Origin: JAMXLG01 sp963765935
GTDB lineage: Bacteria > Vulcanimicrobiota > Vulcanimicrobiia > Vulcanimicrobiales > Vulcanimicrobiaceae
Length of the DNA: 64,000 nt
Direction of reading: 5' to 3'
NCBI GenBank assembly: GCA_963765935.1
Contig: CAVXXX010000001.1
Span: 744,001-808,000 of the forward strand
The notes beneath the pieces are model-generated. The model had not been told where the DNA came from. It saw nothing but the letters and a program-made list of their open reading frames with translations, and made no database searches. Within the stretch, counting starts at the first letter, position 1. The number at the start of each line of letters is the position of its first letter. Below, piece by piece: positions 16,968-26,293 of this stretch. Made by a program: the position numbers and the translations under genes.

Positions 16968-17032
16968 ATTGTGATAAACCGATTGCGGGACACAATCGTT
17001 GCGAGTACGATAGCGTGACCGGAGGCAACACG

Positions 17033-17962
17033 ATGTCATCTGCTCTTCCTGAAACGATGCTCGCAGCGGTTCTGGACTCCGCTGGTCCGCCCGAAGCAAT
17101 CCAACTGCGCGCCGTCCCCCTTCCGCCGCTGCCAAACGATCACGTCATGATCGCCGTCGATTATGCCGGCGTCGGAAGTTGGGATGCAAAGCAACGCAGC
17201 GGTGCCTACGGAGCGGTGCAGAAGGGAACGATTCTCGGCGCCGACGGAAGCGGACGCGTTGCCGCGCTGGGATCGGACGTCAAGCACTTGAGCGTCGGCG
17301 ATCGCGTCTATTCATATAGTTACGGTAATAAACATGGCGGCTTTTATGCGGAATACGTAAGCGTCCCGGGCGAATTCGTTGCGCGGGTCCCGCAGCAAAT
17401 CGATCAAATGATTGCAGGCGGCGTGCCGTGCGTCGGTCTCACTGCACATACCGGCCTTCGCGTTCTCGAAATCGAACGAGATGAGCCCATCCTCGTCTTC
17501 GGTGCGAGCGGCGGCGTAGGGTCGATGGCGGTGTGGCTCGCGGCGAACGCAATCGGCGCGAAAGTAACCGGAACGGCGAGTCCCGACGCGTTCAACTACG
17601 TGCTGAAACTCGGCGCGGCGTACGCGGTCGAGCCTGCGGACGCGCAATTCAAAGGTGGCTTCGATGCCGCACTTTTAACGGCGAGCAGCAATTCGATTGG
17701 GCGATGGAAGGCGCATTTGCACAATAACGCGCCCCTGGCGTATCCGAACGGTGTCGAACCCGTGCCGGAAATCGAAGGCCATGAATCCATCGGTTTCGAC
17801 GGCGAAATGTCAACCGAAGCGTTTCGGCTTTTCAATGAAGCAATCGGCACAAAGACGATTCCGCTAAGCGTCGACGTCTACGCGCTCGACCGCGTGGTGG
17901 AGGCACATCAGCGCATCGAGAGGGGCCACGTGCTCGGAAAAATCGTTTTACAGGTTCGCTAG
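17033..17962 (+). CDS. MDR-family quinone oxidoreductase/alcohol dehydrogenase-like
   Basis: 309-residue medium-chain dehydrogenase/reductase. It has the GroES-like N-terminus (VDYAGVGSWDAKQRSG, ILGADGSGRVAALGSDV), then the NADPH Rossmann motif ILVFGASGGVGSMAVWLA. Zinc ligands of true alcohol dehydrogenases are absent, which points to the quinone oxidoreductase branch. GGAGG at 17021-17025 selects ATG 17033. Divergent from the broken monooxygenase 65 bp away; the last 15 bp overlap lhr tail-to-tail. Confidence 0.85.
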   Translation: MSSALPETMLAAVLDSAGPPEAIQLRAVPLPPLPNDHVMIAVDYAGVGSWDAKQRSGAYGAVQKGTILGADGSGRVAALGSDVKHLSVGDRVYSYSYGNKHGGFYAEYVSVPGEFVARVPQQIDQMIAGGVPCVGLTAHTGLRVLEIERDEPILVFGASGGVGSMAVWLAANAIGAKVTGTASPDAFNYVLKLGAAYAVEPADAQFKGGFDAALLTASSNSIGRWKAHLHNNAPLAYPNGVEPVPEIEGHESIGFDGEMSTEAFRLFNEAIGTKTIPLSVDVYALDRVVEAHQRIERGHVLGKIVLQVR

Positions 17963-20900
17963 AGCGCGCGCAGGGAGTTCTTCGGGCGTGCTGCGGCTGC
18001 CGGGTAGAATAATTCCCGCGAGATTGAGCGGATCGTATGCGCTCAACGGCGTCAATTCACTCTCGTCGTGGTTTCGCCGCGACGCGCGCAATGCGTCGAC
18101 GGCTTCCGGCAAAGCAAACTGTTCGCCGACGTAGCCGTTCACGAAGCGGCCGCCGCGAATTTCGCCGCGCGCCTCCATGCGGCGCAATGCGAGCAAGAGC
18201 TCGCGCCAACGAGGTGCGAGGCCTTCCCGCGCGATGATATCGCGGAAGACGACACCCCAACGCTTGAGCAGGCGCCGCGCAAATGCTTCCGGCTCGATTC
18301 GTTCCGTTGAAGAGTCGAGCCGCGTCCAACGTCCGCCTGACGACCGCGGTCGCGCGCGTAAGCCCTTCTCGCCGAGACGGCGCTTGGAGTCGATGAGCGA
18401 ACGCAGCGCATCGAAGCCGTCGGCAGTAACGAGTCCGGCCGCGACCAATTGCCACAACGCCTCTTCTACTTCGGCCGGCAGCCGTTTCGTGCCGCGTACG
18501 ATGTCGGCAAAAAACGGTGCGCCTTTGCGCGTGATCTCATCGAGCACTTCTTGCGCGGCGTGCGAGAGGCCGTTGGTCTTAAATTCATCACGAACGATCA
18601 ACTCGTGGGCATCCTCTCGTGCGATCAGCGAAATCGGTGCAAGTTTCGTCGGACGCACGCGGCGATCGGTCTCGTTTGTCGGATCGAGCGCGGGATGGGG
18701 TGAGAGCCGTCCCCACATGACCTCACCTGAATAGCAGAGATGGTCGAGATACTCGCGACGATAGTTCGCAATGCGGGCTGGAAGAATTTGCGCTTCCCAT
18801 GCGGCGGCGGGAATCTCGTAGCCTTCGAGTTGCCGGATCACCTGCAGGGTCCCGTCGATGCCATGCAATCGTGAGAGCGGGGCAACATGCTGCCACGAAT
18901 GAAGAAAGCGTACGAACTGCGCGGAAGTAACCGGTTCGATTTCGCGCCGTAGTACGCCGATCGTTAGGCGGTGAATGCGCGCGAGCACACGCCGGTTGCA
19001 CCACTCTTCTTCGGCGCCGCGGAAGCGTCCGCGCAATACTTGCCCTTGCGTTTCGAGCCGGATCAAACCAGCCTCGATCGCTTCCGGTTCGATGCCGAGC
19101 CGTTCGGAAAGCGCGAGCAACGTTGCCGGTCCGCTCGATTCCATCCAACCGCGCAAAATCTCCGCAATCGCTTCCTCACGGGAAGATGGTGCGTTCGCGG
19201 TCGCCACTCCTTCGATTGCGGGCTCGAGCACCGCGTCCGGATACGCAAGGCACGCCACGTCGAGACGCTCGGCGCTCGTCCAGAAGCTTGCGCCGCGCGT
19301 TGCGATCGTCGTCGCGCGGTTTTGCATAACGAGTTCTTCATAGAACGATTGCCATTCGTCCACGGGCGAAACGACGACAAGGGTTGCCAGCGCGTCGTGC
19401 AACTCGTCCGCGTCGCGGACGACGGGCCACGATTCTTGCGCAACCTCGGCGATAATTTGCGCATCGAGAATTCCGGCGCCATCGACGTCATCGCGGATGG
19501 TGCGGCGCAATTGCACCGCGCGAGCGCGACGTTCCTCGAGCGGCGCATCGTCGAGATACGCGTATGGATTCGCATTGAGAATCTCGTGACAGAACGGCGA
19601 CGGTTCCGGCGTGTCGATCGCCACGGTGCGAATAGCGCCGCGTTCGAGTTCGAGCAGAATATCGATCAGCCCGCTGAGATCCATCGCCTCGTGCAAACAG
19701 TTGTCGATGGTTTCACGAACGAGCACGTGATCGGGGATGCGAATCGGTCCGGTAAGATTCTCGGCGCAAGCTGCTTGATCGGGAAAAACCGCTGCGATAA
19801 GATCGTCCGCGCGCATCCGCTGCAACGGCGGCGGAACCTTGCGGCCCCCGCGCATCCGCGTGATGGCGAGCGCGCGCGTCGCGTTCCAACGCCAACGCGC
19901 GCCGAACATCGGCGCTGCGAGCAAGGCCTGCGTGAGCACGTACTCGACGCTCGTCGATTTAACATATTCAAAAACGACATCGAGCGGGAACGCGTGCTGT
20001 TCGGTGAGCGAGAGGACGATGCCGTTGTCCGTCGCAGCCGCCTGCAATTCGACGTTGAACGAACGGCAGAACCGTTTGCGCAGCGCGAGCCCCCACGCGC
20101 GGTTGATTCGCGCACCAAAGGGCGTATGCAAAATGAGCTGCATTCCGCCGCCTTCATCGAAGAATCGTTCTGCGACGAGCGTCTTCACCGTGGGAACGAC
20201 GCCGAGGATCTTCTTGCCCGCGCGCACGTAGGCGATCAGTTGATCCGCACCGGCGTCATCCATGCCGCATTGGGCGACAAGGAATTCACGCGCGCCGGCA
20301 TCGGTGCGCACGTCGATCGCCTCGCGCAGCGCACTCACCTCATGGGAGAGTTCGAGCGTACGGCCCGGACCTTCCCCGTTCCAGAACGGCACGGTCGGCG
20401 GCGCGCCGTGCGCGTCTTCAACCCGAACGACGCCGGGTTCGACACGGCGAATGCGCCACGAATTCGTTCCGAGCATGAAGATGTCGCCGGCCAAGCTTTC
20501 AACCGCGAAATCTTCATCGAGCGTTCCGACGATATGGCCATCGGGCTCCACGACGACGTTGTAGTTTGCGGTTTCCGGAATCGCGCCGCCGGAGGTAATT
20601 GCCGCCATGCGCGCGCCGCGGCGCCCACGCAGTCGTCCATTGACTCGATCGAAATGGAGATAGGCACCGCTGCGGCCGCGCGAGGTTGCAACACCGTCGG
20701 CCAGCATGTCGACGACATCATCGAAGTCCTTCCGGTCCAATGCGCGATACGGATACGTGCTTCGCACGATCGTGTAGAGGTCGTCTGCGAGCCATTCGTC
20801 GGCGCCGCATGCAGCAACGATCTGCTGCGCCAAAATATCGAGCGGAGCAGACGGAATCTTCAGCGTATCCATCGCGCCCGTGCGAATCGCGCGTACGAGC

Positions 20901-22054
20901 GCACCGCACTCGAGTAGTTCGTCTCGCGTGGTCGGGAAGAACCGGCCTTCCGGTTTTGCACCGATCCAGTGTCCGGAGCGGCCGATACGCTGCAGAGCAA
21001 CGGCGATCGAACGCGGGCTTCCAAGCTGCACGACGAGATCGATGGAGCCGATGTCGATGCCAAGCTCGAGCGACGCGGTTGCGACGACCGCTTTGAGCTC
21101 ACCGTTCTTCAGCCGGTCTTCTGCTTCAAAGCGCTTCTCTTTCGAAAGGCTCCCGTGATGCGGAAGGACGGCATCGGCACCTAGACGCTCCGCGAGGGCA
21201 AATGCCACGCGTTCGCTCATTCGACGGGCACCCACGAAGACGAGCGTCGTGCGATTTGCCTTGATCAATTCCGCAACGCGGTCGTACGTTTCGCCCCATA
21301 GTTCGTTGCTTGCGACCGGACCGAGTTCGTCTTTCGGCACTTCGATGGCAAGCGTCATCGGACGACGGCTTCCGACATCAACGACCTGTGCGCTCGGGCT
21401 CAGAAATTCCGCGACGTCTTCGAGCGGGCGAACCGTCGCCGAGAGTCCGATGCGCTGCGGCTTGCGGCCACCACGCGCTTCTACGAGCGCATCGAGGCGC
21501 GCCAATGTGAGCGCCAAATGCGAGCCACGCTTATCGGCAACCATCGCATGGATTTCGTCGACGATCACCGTCGAGACGTTGGTGAAGAGCGCGCGCGACT
21601 TCTCCGCCGTCAAAAGGATAAAGAGCGATTCCGGCGTCGTGACGAGCACGTGCGGTGGCTTGCGCAACATACGCTGACGTTCGACCGTCGTCGTGTCGCC
21701 GGTCCGCACCGCGGCGCGAATCTGCGGAAGCTCGAGGCCTTTCGCTTCAGCTAATTCATAGATCTCACCGAGAGGTATTTCGAGATTCTTGTGAATATCG
21801 TTTGTCAGCGCTTTGAGCGGCGAAACGTAGACGACAAGTGTTTCGTCCGGCAACGTTCCGCGCTCAGCGCGCCGCATAAGATCATCGAGACAGATCGAAA
21901 ACGCCGCAAGCGTTTTACCGGAACCGGTCGGCGCGGAAATTAGCACGTCGTCGCCACCACGAATAACCGGCCAGCCCTGCAGTTGAGGCTCGGTCGGTTT
22001 GCCTAGGCGCGTGCTGAACCACTCGCGCAGAAGCGTGTGGAATCCGTCGATCAT
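17948..22054 (-). CDS. lhr: Lhr-type large ATP-dependent helicase
   Basis: 1368-residue superfamily 2 helicase of the Lhr group. Motif I SAPTGSGKTLAAF, motif II VIVDEIHAMV (DEIH), motif III GLSATVRPLE, HHGSLSKEKR, and motif VI ALQRIGRSGHW are complete, followed by the Lhr winged-helix/core region and a long C-terminal extension, matching full-length bacterial Lhr rather than Lhr-core. The family translocates on DNA and unwinds DNA or RNA-DNA hybrids in repair. No partner nuclease is adjacent. It is the largest gene here and appears intact. Confidence 0.93.
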   Translation of the reverse strand: MIDGFHTLLREWFSTRLGKPTEPQLQGWPVIRGGDDVLISAPTGSGKTLAAFSICLDDLMRRAERGTLPDETLVVYVSPLKALTNDIHKNLEIPLGEIYELAEAKGLELPQIRAAVRTGDTTTVERQRMLRKPPHVLVTTPESLFILLTAEKSRALFTNVSTVIVDEIHAMVADKRGSHLALTLARLDALVEARGGRKPQRIGLSATVRPLEDVAEFLSPSAQVVDVGSRRPMTLAIEVPKDELGPVASNELWGETYDRVAELIKANRTTLVFVGARRMSERVAFALAERLGADAVLPHHGSLSKEKRFEAEDRLKNGELKAVVATASLELGIDIGSIDLVVQLGSPRSIAVALQRIGRSGHWIGAKPEGRFFPTTRDELLECGALVRAIRTGAMDTLKIPSAPLDILAQQIVAACGADEWLADDLYTIVRSTYPYRALDRKDFDDVVDMLADGVATSRGRSGAYLHFDRVNGRLRGRRGARMAAITSGGAIPETANYNVVVEPDGHIVGTLDEDFAVESLAGDIFMLGTNSWRIRRVEPGVVRVEDAHGAPPTVPFWNGEGPGRTLELSHEVSALREAIDVRTDAGAREFLVAQCGMDDAGADQLIAYVRAGKKILGVVPTVKTLVAERFFDEGGGMQLILHTPFGARINRAWGLALRKRFCRSFNVELQAAATDNGIVLSLTEQHAFPLDVVFEYVKSTSVEYVLTQALLAAPMFGARWRWNATRALAITRMRGGRKVPPPLQRMRADDLIAAVFPDQAACAENLTGPIRIPDHVLVRETIDNCLHEAMDLSGLIDILLELERGAIRTVAIDTPEPSPFCHEILNANPYAYLDDAPLEERRARAVQLRRTIRDDVDGAGILDAQIIAEVAQESWPVVRDADELHDALATLVVVSPVDEWQSFYEELVMQNRATTIATRGASFWTSAERLDVACLAYPDAVLEPAIEGVATANAPSSREEAIAEILRGWMESSGPATLLALSERLGIEPEAIEAGLIRLETQGQVLRGRFRGAEEEWCNRRVLARIHRLTIGVLRREIEPVTSAQFVRFLHSWQHVAPLSRLHGIDGTLQVIRQLEGYEIPAAAWEAQILPARIANYRREYLDHLCYSGEVMWGRLSPHPALDPTNETDRRVRPTKLAPISLIAREDAHELIVRDEFKTNGLSHAAQEVLDEITRKGAPFFADIVRGTKRLPAEVEEALWQLVAAGLVTADGFDALRSLIDSKRRLGEKGLRARPRSSGGRWTRLDSSTERIEPEAFARRLLKRWGVVFRDIIAREGLAPRWRELLLALRRMEARGEIRGGRFVNGYVGEQFALPEAVDALRASRRNHDESELTPLSAYDPLNLAGIILPGSRSTPEELPARALANL

Positions 22055-22108
22055 CGTCAGTTCTTCGACCCGCAGCGAAGAAGATCAGTTGCTACGCGCT
22101 TGGGTTGC

Positions 22109-22546
22109 TTATTTGACGGGCGTCATCGATTCGGGACCGATGCCGTCAATCTGAATGATGGCCTCGTCTTTCGTCATCGCGTAGTGCGGAAAGTTCGCAG
22201 GAACCGTCACGAACGTTCCGGCCGGATATTCTTTCATCTGGCTCTTATCGCCCGACGTTCCCGTGCCGAACCACACCGTGCCGGATATGACGGTTACGTT
22301 TTCCGTCCCGCCGTGTACATGTGGCGGAAAGAACGTGCCTGCCGGGAGCTTTAGGCGCATCACGTACATGCCGGTCTTCGTTGGATCACCGAGCAGCACC
22401 GCAACTTGTGTTCCCTTATATCCACCCGTACCCGCGACCCAATTCGTCGTATCGGGAGTTGTTACGACGGGTGTCGTCTGTGCAAACGCGATGCCCGTAA
22501 AAAGGAACGCCGCCAGCATCGCAATGAGAATTGAAAAAACACGCAC
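22109..22546 (-). CDS. Exported cupin-domain protein
   Basis: Small single-cupin protein of about 145 residues with signal peptide (MRVFSILIAMLAAFLF...AQ). Cupin motif 1 contains the metal ligands in FFPPHVHGGTENVTVI (two His and a Glu), and motif 2 is PANFPHYAM. I prefer GTG 22546 because AGAGG is well spaced from it; GTG 22555 also lies in frame but overlaps that site. Cupins of this sort bind a metal and small ligands; activity unknown. The M29-like gene lies 20 bp past its own stop, upstream on the same strand, so the two may be co-transcribed. Confidence 0.7.
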   Translation of the reverse strand: MRVFSILIAMLAAFLFTGIAFAQTTPVVTTPDTTNWVAGTGGYKGTQVAVLLGDPTKTGMYVMRLKLPAGTFFPPHVHGGTENVTVISGTVWFGTGTSGDKSQMKEYPAGTFVTVPANFPHYAMTKDEAIIQIDGIGPESMTPVK

Positions 22547-22575
22547 GTCGTGCACCTCTCTAAAGCGTGAAGTAT

Positions 22576-23760
22576 TTAGAAATCCAGCCGCCCGTTGGTA
22601 ATCACCGGCCTTCCGTCGACGGTGACTGTGGCATTGGGCACATTGGAGCCGAAGAAAAACGACGACCGATTCGATCCACCTTGGCTAAGACTCGAACCCA
22701 TTCCGACGGTGACGAATCCGGCGGCCATCGACGGACCTGCGCCCCAATTCCCCGCTGGAACGCTCATCGAACGATTGACGCCGAAATCGGCCCACGAAAA
22801 TTGATCGCGGCCGGCGCTTCCAATGTTGTATTGCGCCTTTACCGCATCGCCGCCACTCGATGCGCTCATTGACGCCATCTTTCCGTTGCTGAAGCGAATG
22901 CGCATTCCGACGACGTTCTCGGTGAGAAACGGCGCCGTGCCAAGCACCAATACGCCGCGCGCCAAACCGGGAGCCGGATACACGTACACGTCGCCAGCCG
23001 GCAACTGCTTTGCCATCGCGGCGCCGCCTTTGCGGCGATCCTCTGCGGAGATCGTACCAGTGTTCATGGTTACACCGCCCGAGACGGTGCGGAACGTAAA
23101 ATTCGTCCCGTTCGAAGCCGTAATGTGAACCGTGTGCGCACCGCTCGCCATTGCGCTCATCCGCTGCGCGTCGCGTTTGATCTGCGAGTAGTCTGCGTTG
23201 ACGCCGTTCCAGAACATCGTAGAAAGAGCGGCTTCGGGAACACCGTAGGTAGCCGCCGTGCCCGCAGACGGCATGATACCGTTTCCGATATCGATATTCG
23301 GAATGTTTCGTTTCAGTACGTATTGCTGATAAGCCGTGAAGGCCTGATTCTGCGCGTTTATCCTTGACGGTGCGACGCCGCGCAAGATCGACGGATCGTA
23401 GGCGTAGTCGATCGTCACGAGAGCATTTGCAATGGACGCAAGACGAATCAAGTCCATCGGCTGCTGTGAGTCGAAGCGCGACGGCACGCGTTTAAAATAC
23501 AGCCGCCCCATGTTATTCGTACCGATATCCGTAATGGCATATGCGCCGACGCGGCGCAAGCTCGTCACAAGTTGTTCGACGAGCGGCATATGCGTCGTAT
23601 CCGTACTGATAACGACGACATCATTCGGTTTCGCTTGAAGAACGTTATTCACGAGTTTTTCCGCCAACTGCTGGCTTTGCGCGCTCGTCTGCGCGAAAGT
23701 CGCTGCCGGCAGAATCAGGCAAATGACAAACGACGTAATGAGAAAAAGCGGCCGTATCAT
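22576..23760 (-). CDS. Exported M29 aminopeptidase-like protein, probably degenerate
   Basis: 394 residues with a clear signal peptide ending at TFAQ. The overall layout follows M29 (AmpS/PepS) metallopeptidases: N-terminal SQQLAEKLVNNVLQAKPNDVV, LVTIDYAYDPS, and a C-terminal half with PAGDVYVYPAPG, DFGVNRSM and VTVDGRPV. The metal ligands expected in M29 are not all visible: the usual Gly-Glu before the VFT-P segment reads Gly-Asp, and the HWD-type motif near the end appears as SSFFFGSN. It may therefore be an inactive or re-purposed homologue. Families of this kind are normally cytoplasmic, so export is unusual. Confidence 0.55.
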   Translation of the reverse strand: MIRPLFLITSFVICLILPAATFAQTSAQSQQLAEKLVNNVLQAKPNDVVVISTDTTHMPLVEQLVTSLRRVGAYAITDIGTNNMGRLYFKRVPSRFDSQQPMDLIRLASIANALVTIDYAYDPSILRGVAPSRINAQNQAFTAYQQYVLKRNIPNIDIGNGIMPSAGTAATYGVPEAALSTMFWNGVNADYSQIKRDAQRMSAMASGAHTVHITASNGTNFTFRTVSGGVTMNTGTISAEDRRKGGAAMAKQLPAGDVYVYPAPGLARGVLVLGTAPFLTENVVGMRIRFSNGKMASMSASSGGDAVKAQYNIGSAGRDQFSWADFGVNRSMSVPAGNWGAGPSMAAGFVTVGMGSSLSQGGSNRSSFFFGSNVPNATVTVDGRPVITNGRLDF

Positions 23761-24192
23761 GCAAAAGCGCTCCGCAAGAAGGGAGGCGCACCCGAAGATC
23801 TATGATACCACAAGCCAAGCCACACCATCGCAAGAAAATGACATTCGCTCTACGAAGGTTTATCAACGCATGTGCTCACGATGGTGCTCGCGTTGACGCA
23901 AGCACAATCTCCGACGCCATGTGGCACACCGGGTTCGGCGCCGCAACTTCCTATCACACTGACGCGTCTTCGCCGGCTGACCGGCTACTGCAATTGGAAC
24001 TCACCTCGCGTCAAAGTGAAATCGCGCACGCGAGATGGAACAACGGCAGCGCGACGGTAGCGCTCTTTTTTCAGTAATCGTAACCGTCGCAAAGCCGTCG
24101 CCCGGCCGTTATCGCGCAATCCTCGAAGAACTGCCGGACAAGCGCAACCTGCCGGAAGGAATCCGATTGGTCCAAGCGGACTACCAATCGTC
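23761..24192. other. 432-bp stretch without a convincing intact gene
   Basis: This is the longest gene-poor stretch in the window. All three + frames carry pieces of coding-like sequence: one with a signal-like MVLALTQAQS start (from about 23884), one ending in ATVALFFQ at 24077, and one continuing SVIVTVAKPSPGRYRAILEE to 24232 across a run of six T near 24068. A decayed or frameshifted small exported protein is possible. I see no hairpin, riboswitch or tRNA. Confidence 0.3.
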
Positions 24193-25224
24193 GTGGCCAC
24201 GAAAAGCAAAAGCGGAATCGCTCCTTCCTTAGAACGGCACGGATTGACCGACGATCAACTCATCGCGATCCTGCGCACCATGCTCATGCACCGCCGCCTG
24301 GAAGGACGCGGCTTCGAGCTCAACCGTCAGGGTAAAATCCCGTTTGCCTCGGCAGGCGAGGGACATGAAGCGGTTCAGGCGGGCGCCGCCATGGCGTTCG
24401 AGCGCGGCAAAGACATTCTCGTCCCGTACTACCGCGATCTCGGGCTGGACATCGGCATCGGACTCTCGGCGTTCGAGGTGCTGCTTTCACTTTTCGCTCG
24501 CGCGGCGGACCACTCGGGCGGAAGGCAATTTCCGCATCATTACGCGAGCAAAAAGCTCGGCCTCTATTCCATCAGCTCGGTGCTTGCGGCGCAACTGCCG
24601 CACGCCGTCGGCGCCGCATATGCGATCAAATATCGCAAGGAAACCGGACGCGCCGTTCTCACGACCGTCGGCGATGGTGCGACGTCTGAGGGCGAATGGC
24701 ACGAGTCGATGAACTTCGCGGCAATTCACAAACTGCCGATCGTGTTTCTCTGCGAAAACAACGAGTGGGCGATCTCGACGCCGCTTGCCAAGCAGATGGC
24801 GAATCCGAATATCTACGAACGCGCTGCCGGCTACGGGATGCCGGGCATGCAGATCAACGGGTTCGATCCCCTCGCATGCTACGCGGCAGTAAAGGAAGCA
24901 ATGGACCGTGCCCGTTCCGGCGGCGGCCCGACTTTTATCGAAGCGAAGTGCTACCGGTTCCTCGCGCACACCACCGACGACGATGACCGCACGTACCGTT
25001 CGCGCGAGGAAGTCGCCGAGCGGCGCAAAGAGGACCCGGTTCCGAATTTCGAACGCCTCCTCGTCGAGCACGGCGTGCTCGCTCCCGAGGGCCTCGAGGA
25101 TTTGAAGCGTTCCGTCCTGGCCGAGGCGAACGAAGCCACGGACCGGGCGGAATCGATGCCGTATCCGGCTCCGCAGGATCTCTACACCAACGTGTACGCG
25201 GATTTGTATCAGCCCTGGCGCTGA
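24193..25224 (+). CDS. 2-oxoacid dehydrogenase E1 component alpha subunit, copy 1
   Basis: 343-residue thiamine-diphosphate-dependent E1-alpha of a pyruvate or branched-chain 2-oxoacid dehydrogenase complex; it decarboxylates the oxoacid and acylates the E2 lipoyl group. The ThDP motif runs from VGDGATSEGEWHESMNFAA to CENNEWAIST (GDG...NN). Active-site region GRQFPHHYASK, and the phosphorylation-loop-like FLAHTTDDDDRTYR. GTG 24193 is used; no ATG is near. It is highly similar to the next gene, with a long stretch of near-identical DNA. Substrate (pyruvate, branched-chain or acetoin) cannot be decided by eye. Confidence 0.88.
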   Translation: MATKSKSGIAPSLERHGLTDDQLIAILRTMLMHRRLEGRGFELNRQGKIPFASAGEGHEAVQAGAAMAFERGKDILVPYYRDLGLDIGIGLSAFEVLLSLFARAADHSGGRQFPHHYASKKLGLYSISSVLAAQLPHAVGAAYAIKYRKETGRAVLTTVGDGATSEGEWHESMNFAAIHKLPIVFLCENNEWAISTPLAKQMANPNIYERAAGYGMPGMQINGFDPLACYAAVKEAMDRARSGGGPTFIEAKCYRFLAHTTDDDDRTYRSREEVAERRKEDPVPNFERLLVEHGVLAPEGLEDLKRSVLAEANEATDRAESMPYPAPQDLYTNVYADLYQPWR

Positions 25225-25237
25225 TGCGCGCTTCGCG

Positions 25238-25261
25238 TCCTTCGACAAGCTCAGGATGACA
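25238..25261. repeat. Single arm of the dispersed palindromic repeat
   Basis: The 24 bp from 25238 to 25261 read TCCTTCGACAAGCTCAGGAT plus GACA, identical in type to the right arms at 30383-30414 and 43526-43556. No partner arm or internal terminator is present. It fills the gap between the two E1-alpha genes and provides the in-frame ATG at 25256. Confidence 0.75.
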
Positions 25262-25267
25262 GGAAAC

Positions 25268-26293
25268 GTGGCAAAAACCGATACCAAGGCGAAGAGCCTA
25301 GATCGTCACGGTCTGACGGACGAGCAGTTGCGGCAAATTTTCCGCAACATGCTGCTGCAGCGCCAACTCGACAATCGCGGCTTCCAACTCAACCGTCAAG
25401 GCAAAGTGCCCTTCGCGCTCGGGAGCGAGGGACACGAAGCGCTGCAAGCGGGCGCTGCAATGGCGTTCGATCGCGGCAAAGACATCCTCGCGCCCTATTA
25501 TCGCGATCTCGGGCTGGCGGTCGGCATCGGTCTCACGCCGTACGAAATCATGCTTTCGATCTTCGCGCGGTCCGATGACCACAACGGCGGACGTCAGTTC
25601 CCGAACCACTATTCATCGAAGGCGGCGGGGTTGATGTCGTTCTCCTCGATTCTCGCAGCGCACATTCCGCACGCCGTCGGCGCAGCGTACGCGATAAAGT
25701 ATCGCGGAGAAACGGGACGCGCGGTGCTCGTGACCTGCGGCGACGGAACGACGTCCGAAGGCGAGTGGCACGAGTCGATGAACTTCGCGGCAATTCACAA
25801 ATTGCCGCTCGTGATGCTCGTCGAGAACAACGAGTGGGCGATTTCGACGCCGCTTTCCAAACAAATGGCGCAACCGGAAATTTGGAAGCGCGCTGCGGGA
25901 TATGGCATGCCCGGCAAACGTTTCAACGGCTTCGATCCGATTGAAACGTATTCTGTCGTGAAAGAAGCGATGGATCGCGCGCGTTCGGGCGGCGGTCCGT
26001 CGATGATCGAAGGCATGTGCTACCGCTTCTTGGCGCACTCCACCGACGACAACGACATGACGTACCGCACCAAAGAAATTGTTGCGGAAGCGCGCAAAAA
26101 CGATCCGGTTCCGAGCTTCCAAGCGGTGCTCATTGACAACGGCGTGATGACCGACGCGCAGGTCGACGCGATGAAAAAAGATGTACTGCGCGAGACGAAC
26201 GAGGCGACCGATAAGGCGGAAACCGTTCCGTATCCGCAACCGTCGGATCTGTATACCAATCTCTACGAGGGAGCCTGGCAGCCGTGGCAGTAA
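25268..26293 (+). CDS. 2-oxoacid dehydrogenase E1 component alpha subunit, copy 2
   Basis: About 341 residues, tandem paralogue of the preceding gene. ThDP motif from CGDGTTSEGEWHESMNFAA to VENNEWAIST, GRQFPNHYSSK, and FLAHSTDDNDMTYR correspond segment by segment. GTG 25268 follows AGGAAA and parallels the GTG of copy 1; the ATG at 25256 would start inside the repeat arm. The 3' end overlaps the E1-beta start by 10 bp, so this copy is the one coupled to E1-beta. Differences near the active site (GEGHEAVQAG versus SEGHEALQAG) are mild. Confidence 0.87.
   Translation: MAKTDTKAKSLDRHGLTDEQLRQIFRNMLLQRQLDNRGFQLNRQGKVPFALGSEGHEALQAGAAMAFDRGKDILAPYYRDLGLAVGIGLTPYEIMLSIFARSDDHNGGRQFPNHYSSKAAGLMSFSSILAAHIPHAVGAAYAIKYRGETGRAVLVTCGDGTTSEGEWHESMNFAAIHKLPLVMLVENNEWAISTPLSKQMAQPEIWKRAAGYGMPGKRFNGFDPIETYSVVKEAMDRARSGGGPSMIEGMCYRFLAHSTDDNDMTYRTKEIVAEARKNDPVPSFQAVLIDNGVMTDAQVDAMKKDVLRETNEATDKAETVPYPQPSDLYTNLYEGAWQPWQ

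Noticed and set aside
18971..20917. 648-residue + strand frame inside lhr
   Set aside because: Antisense to conserved Lhr sequence; Arg- and His-rich composition typical of GC-rich shadow frames.
24487..25287. 266-residue - strand frame over E1-alpha copy 1
   Set aside because: Antisense to a conserved dehydrogenase subunit; it exists because of strong codon bias on the other strand.
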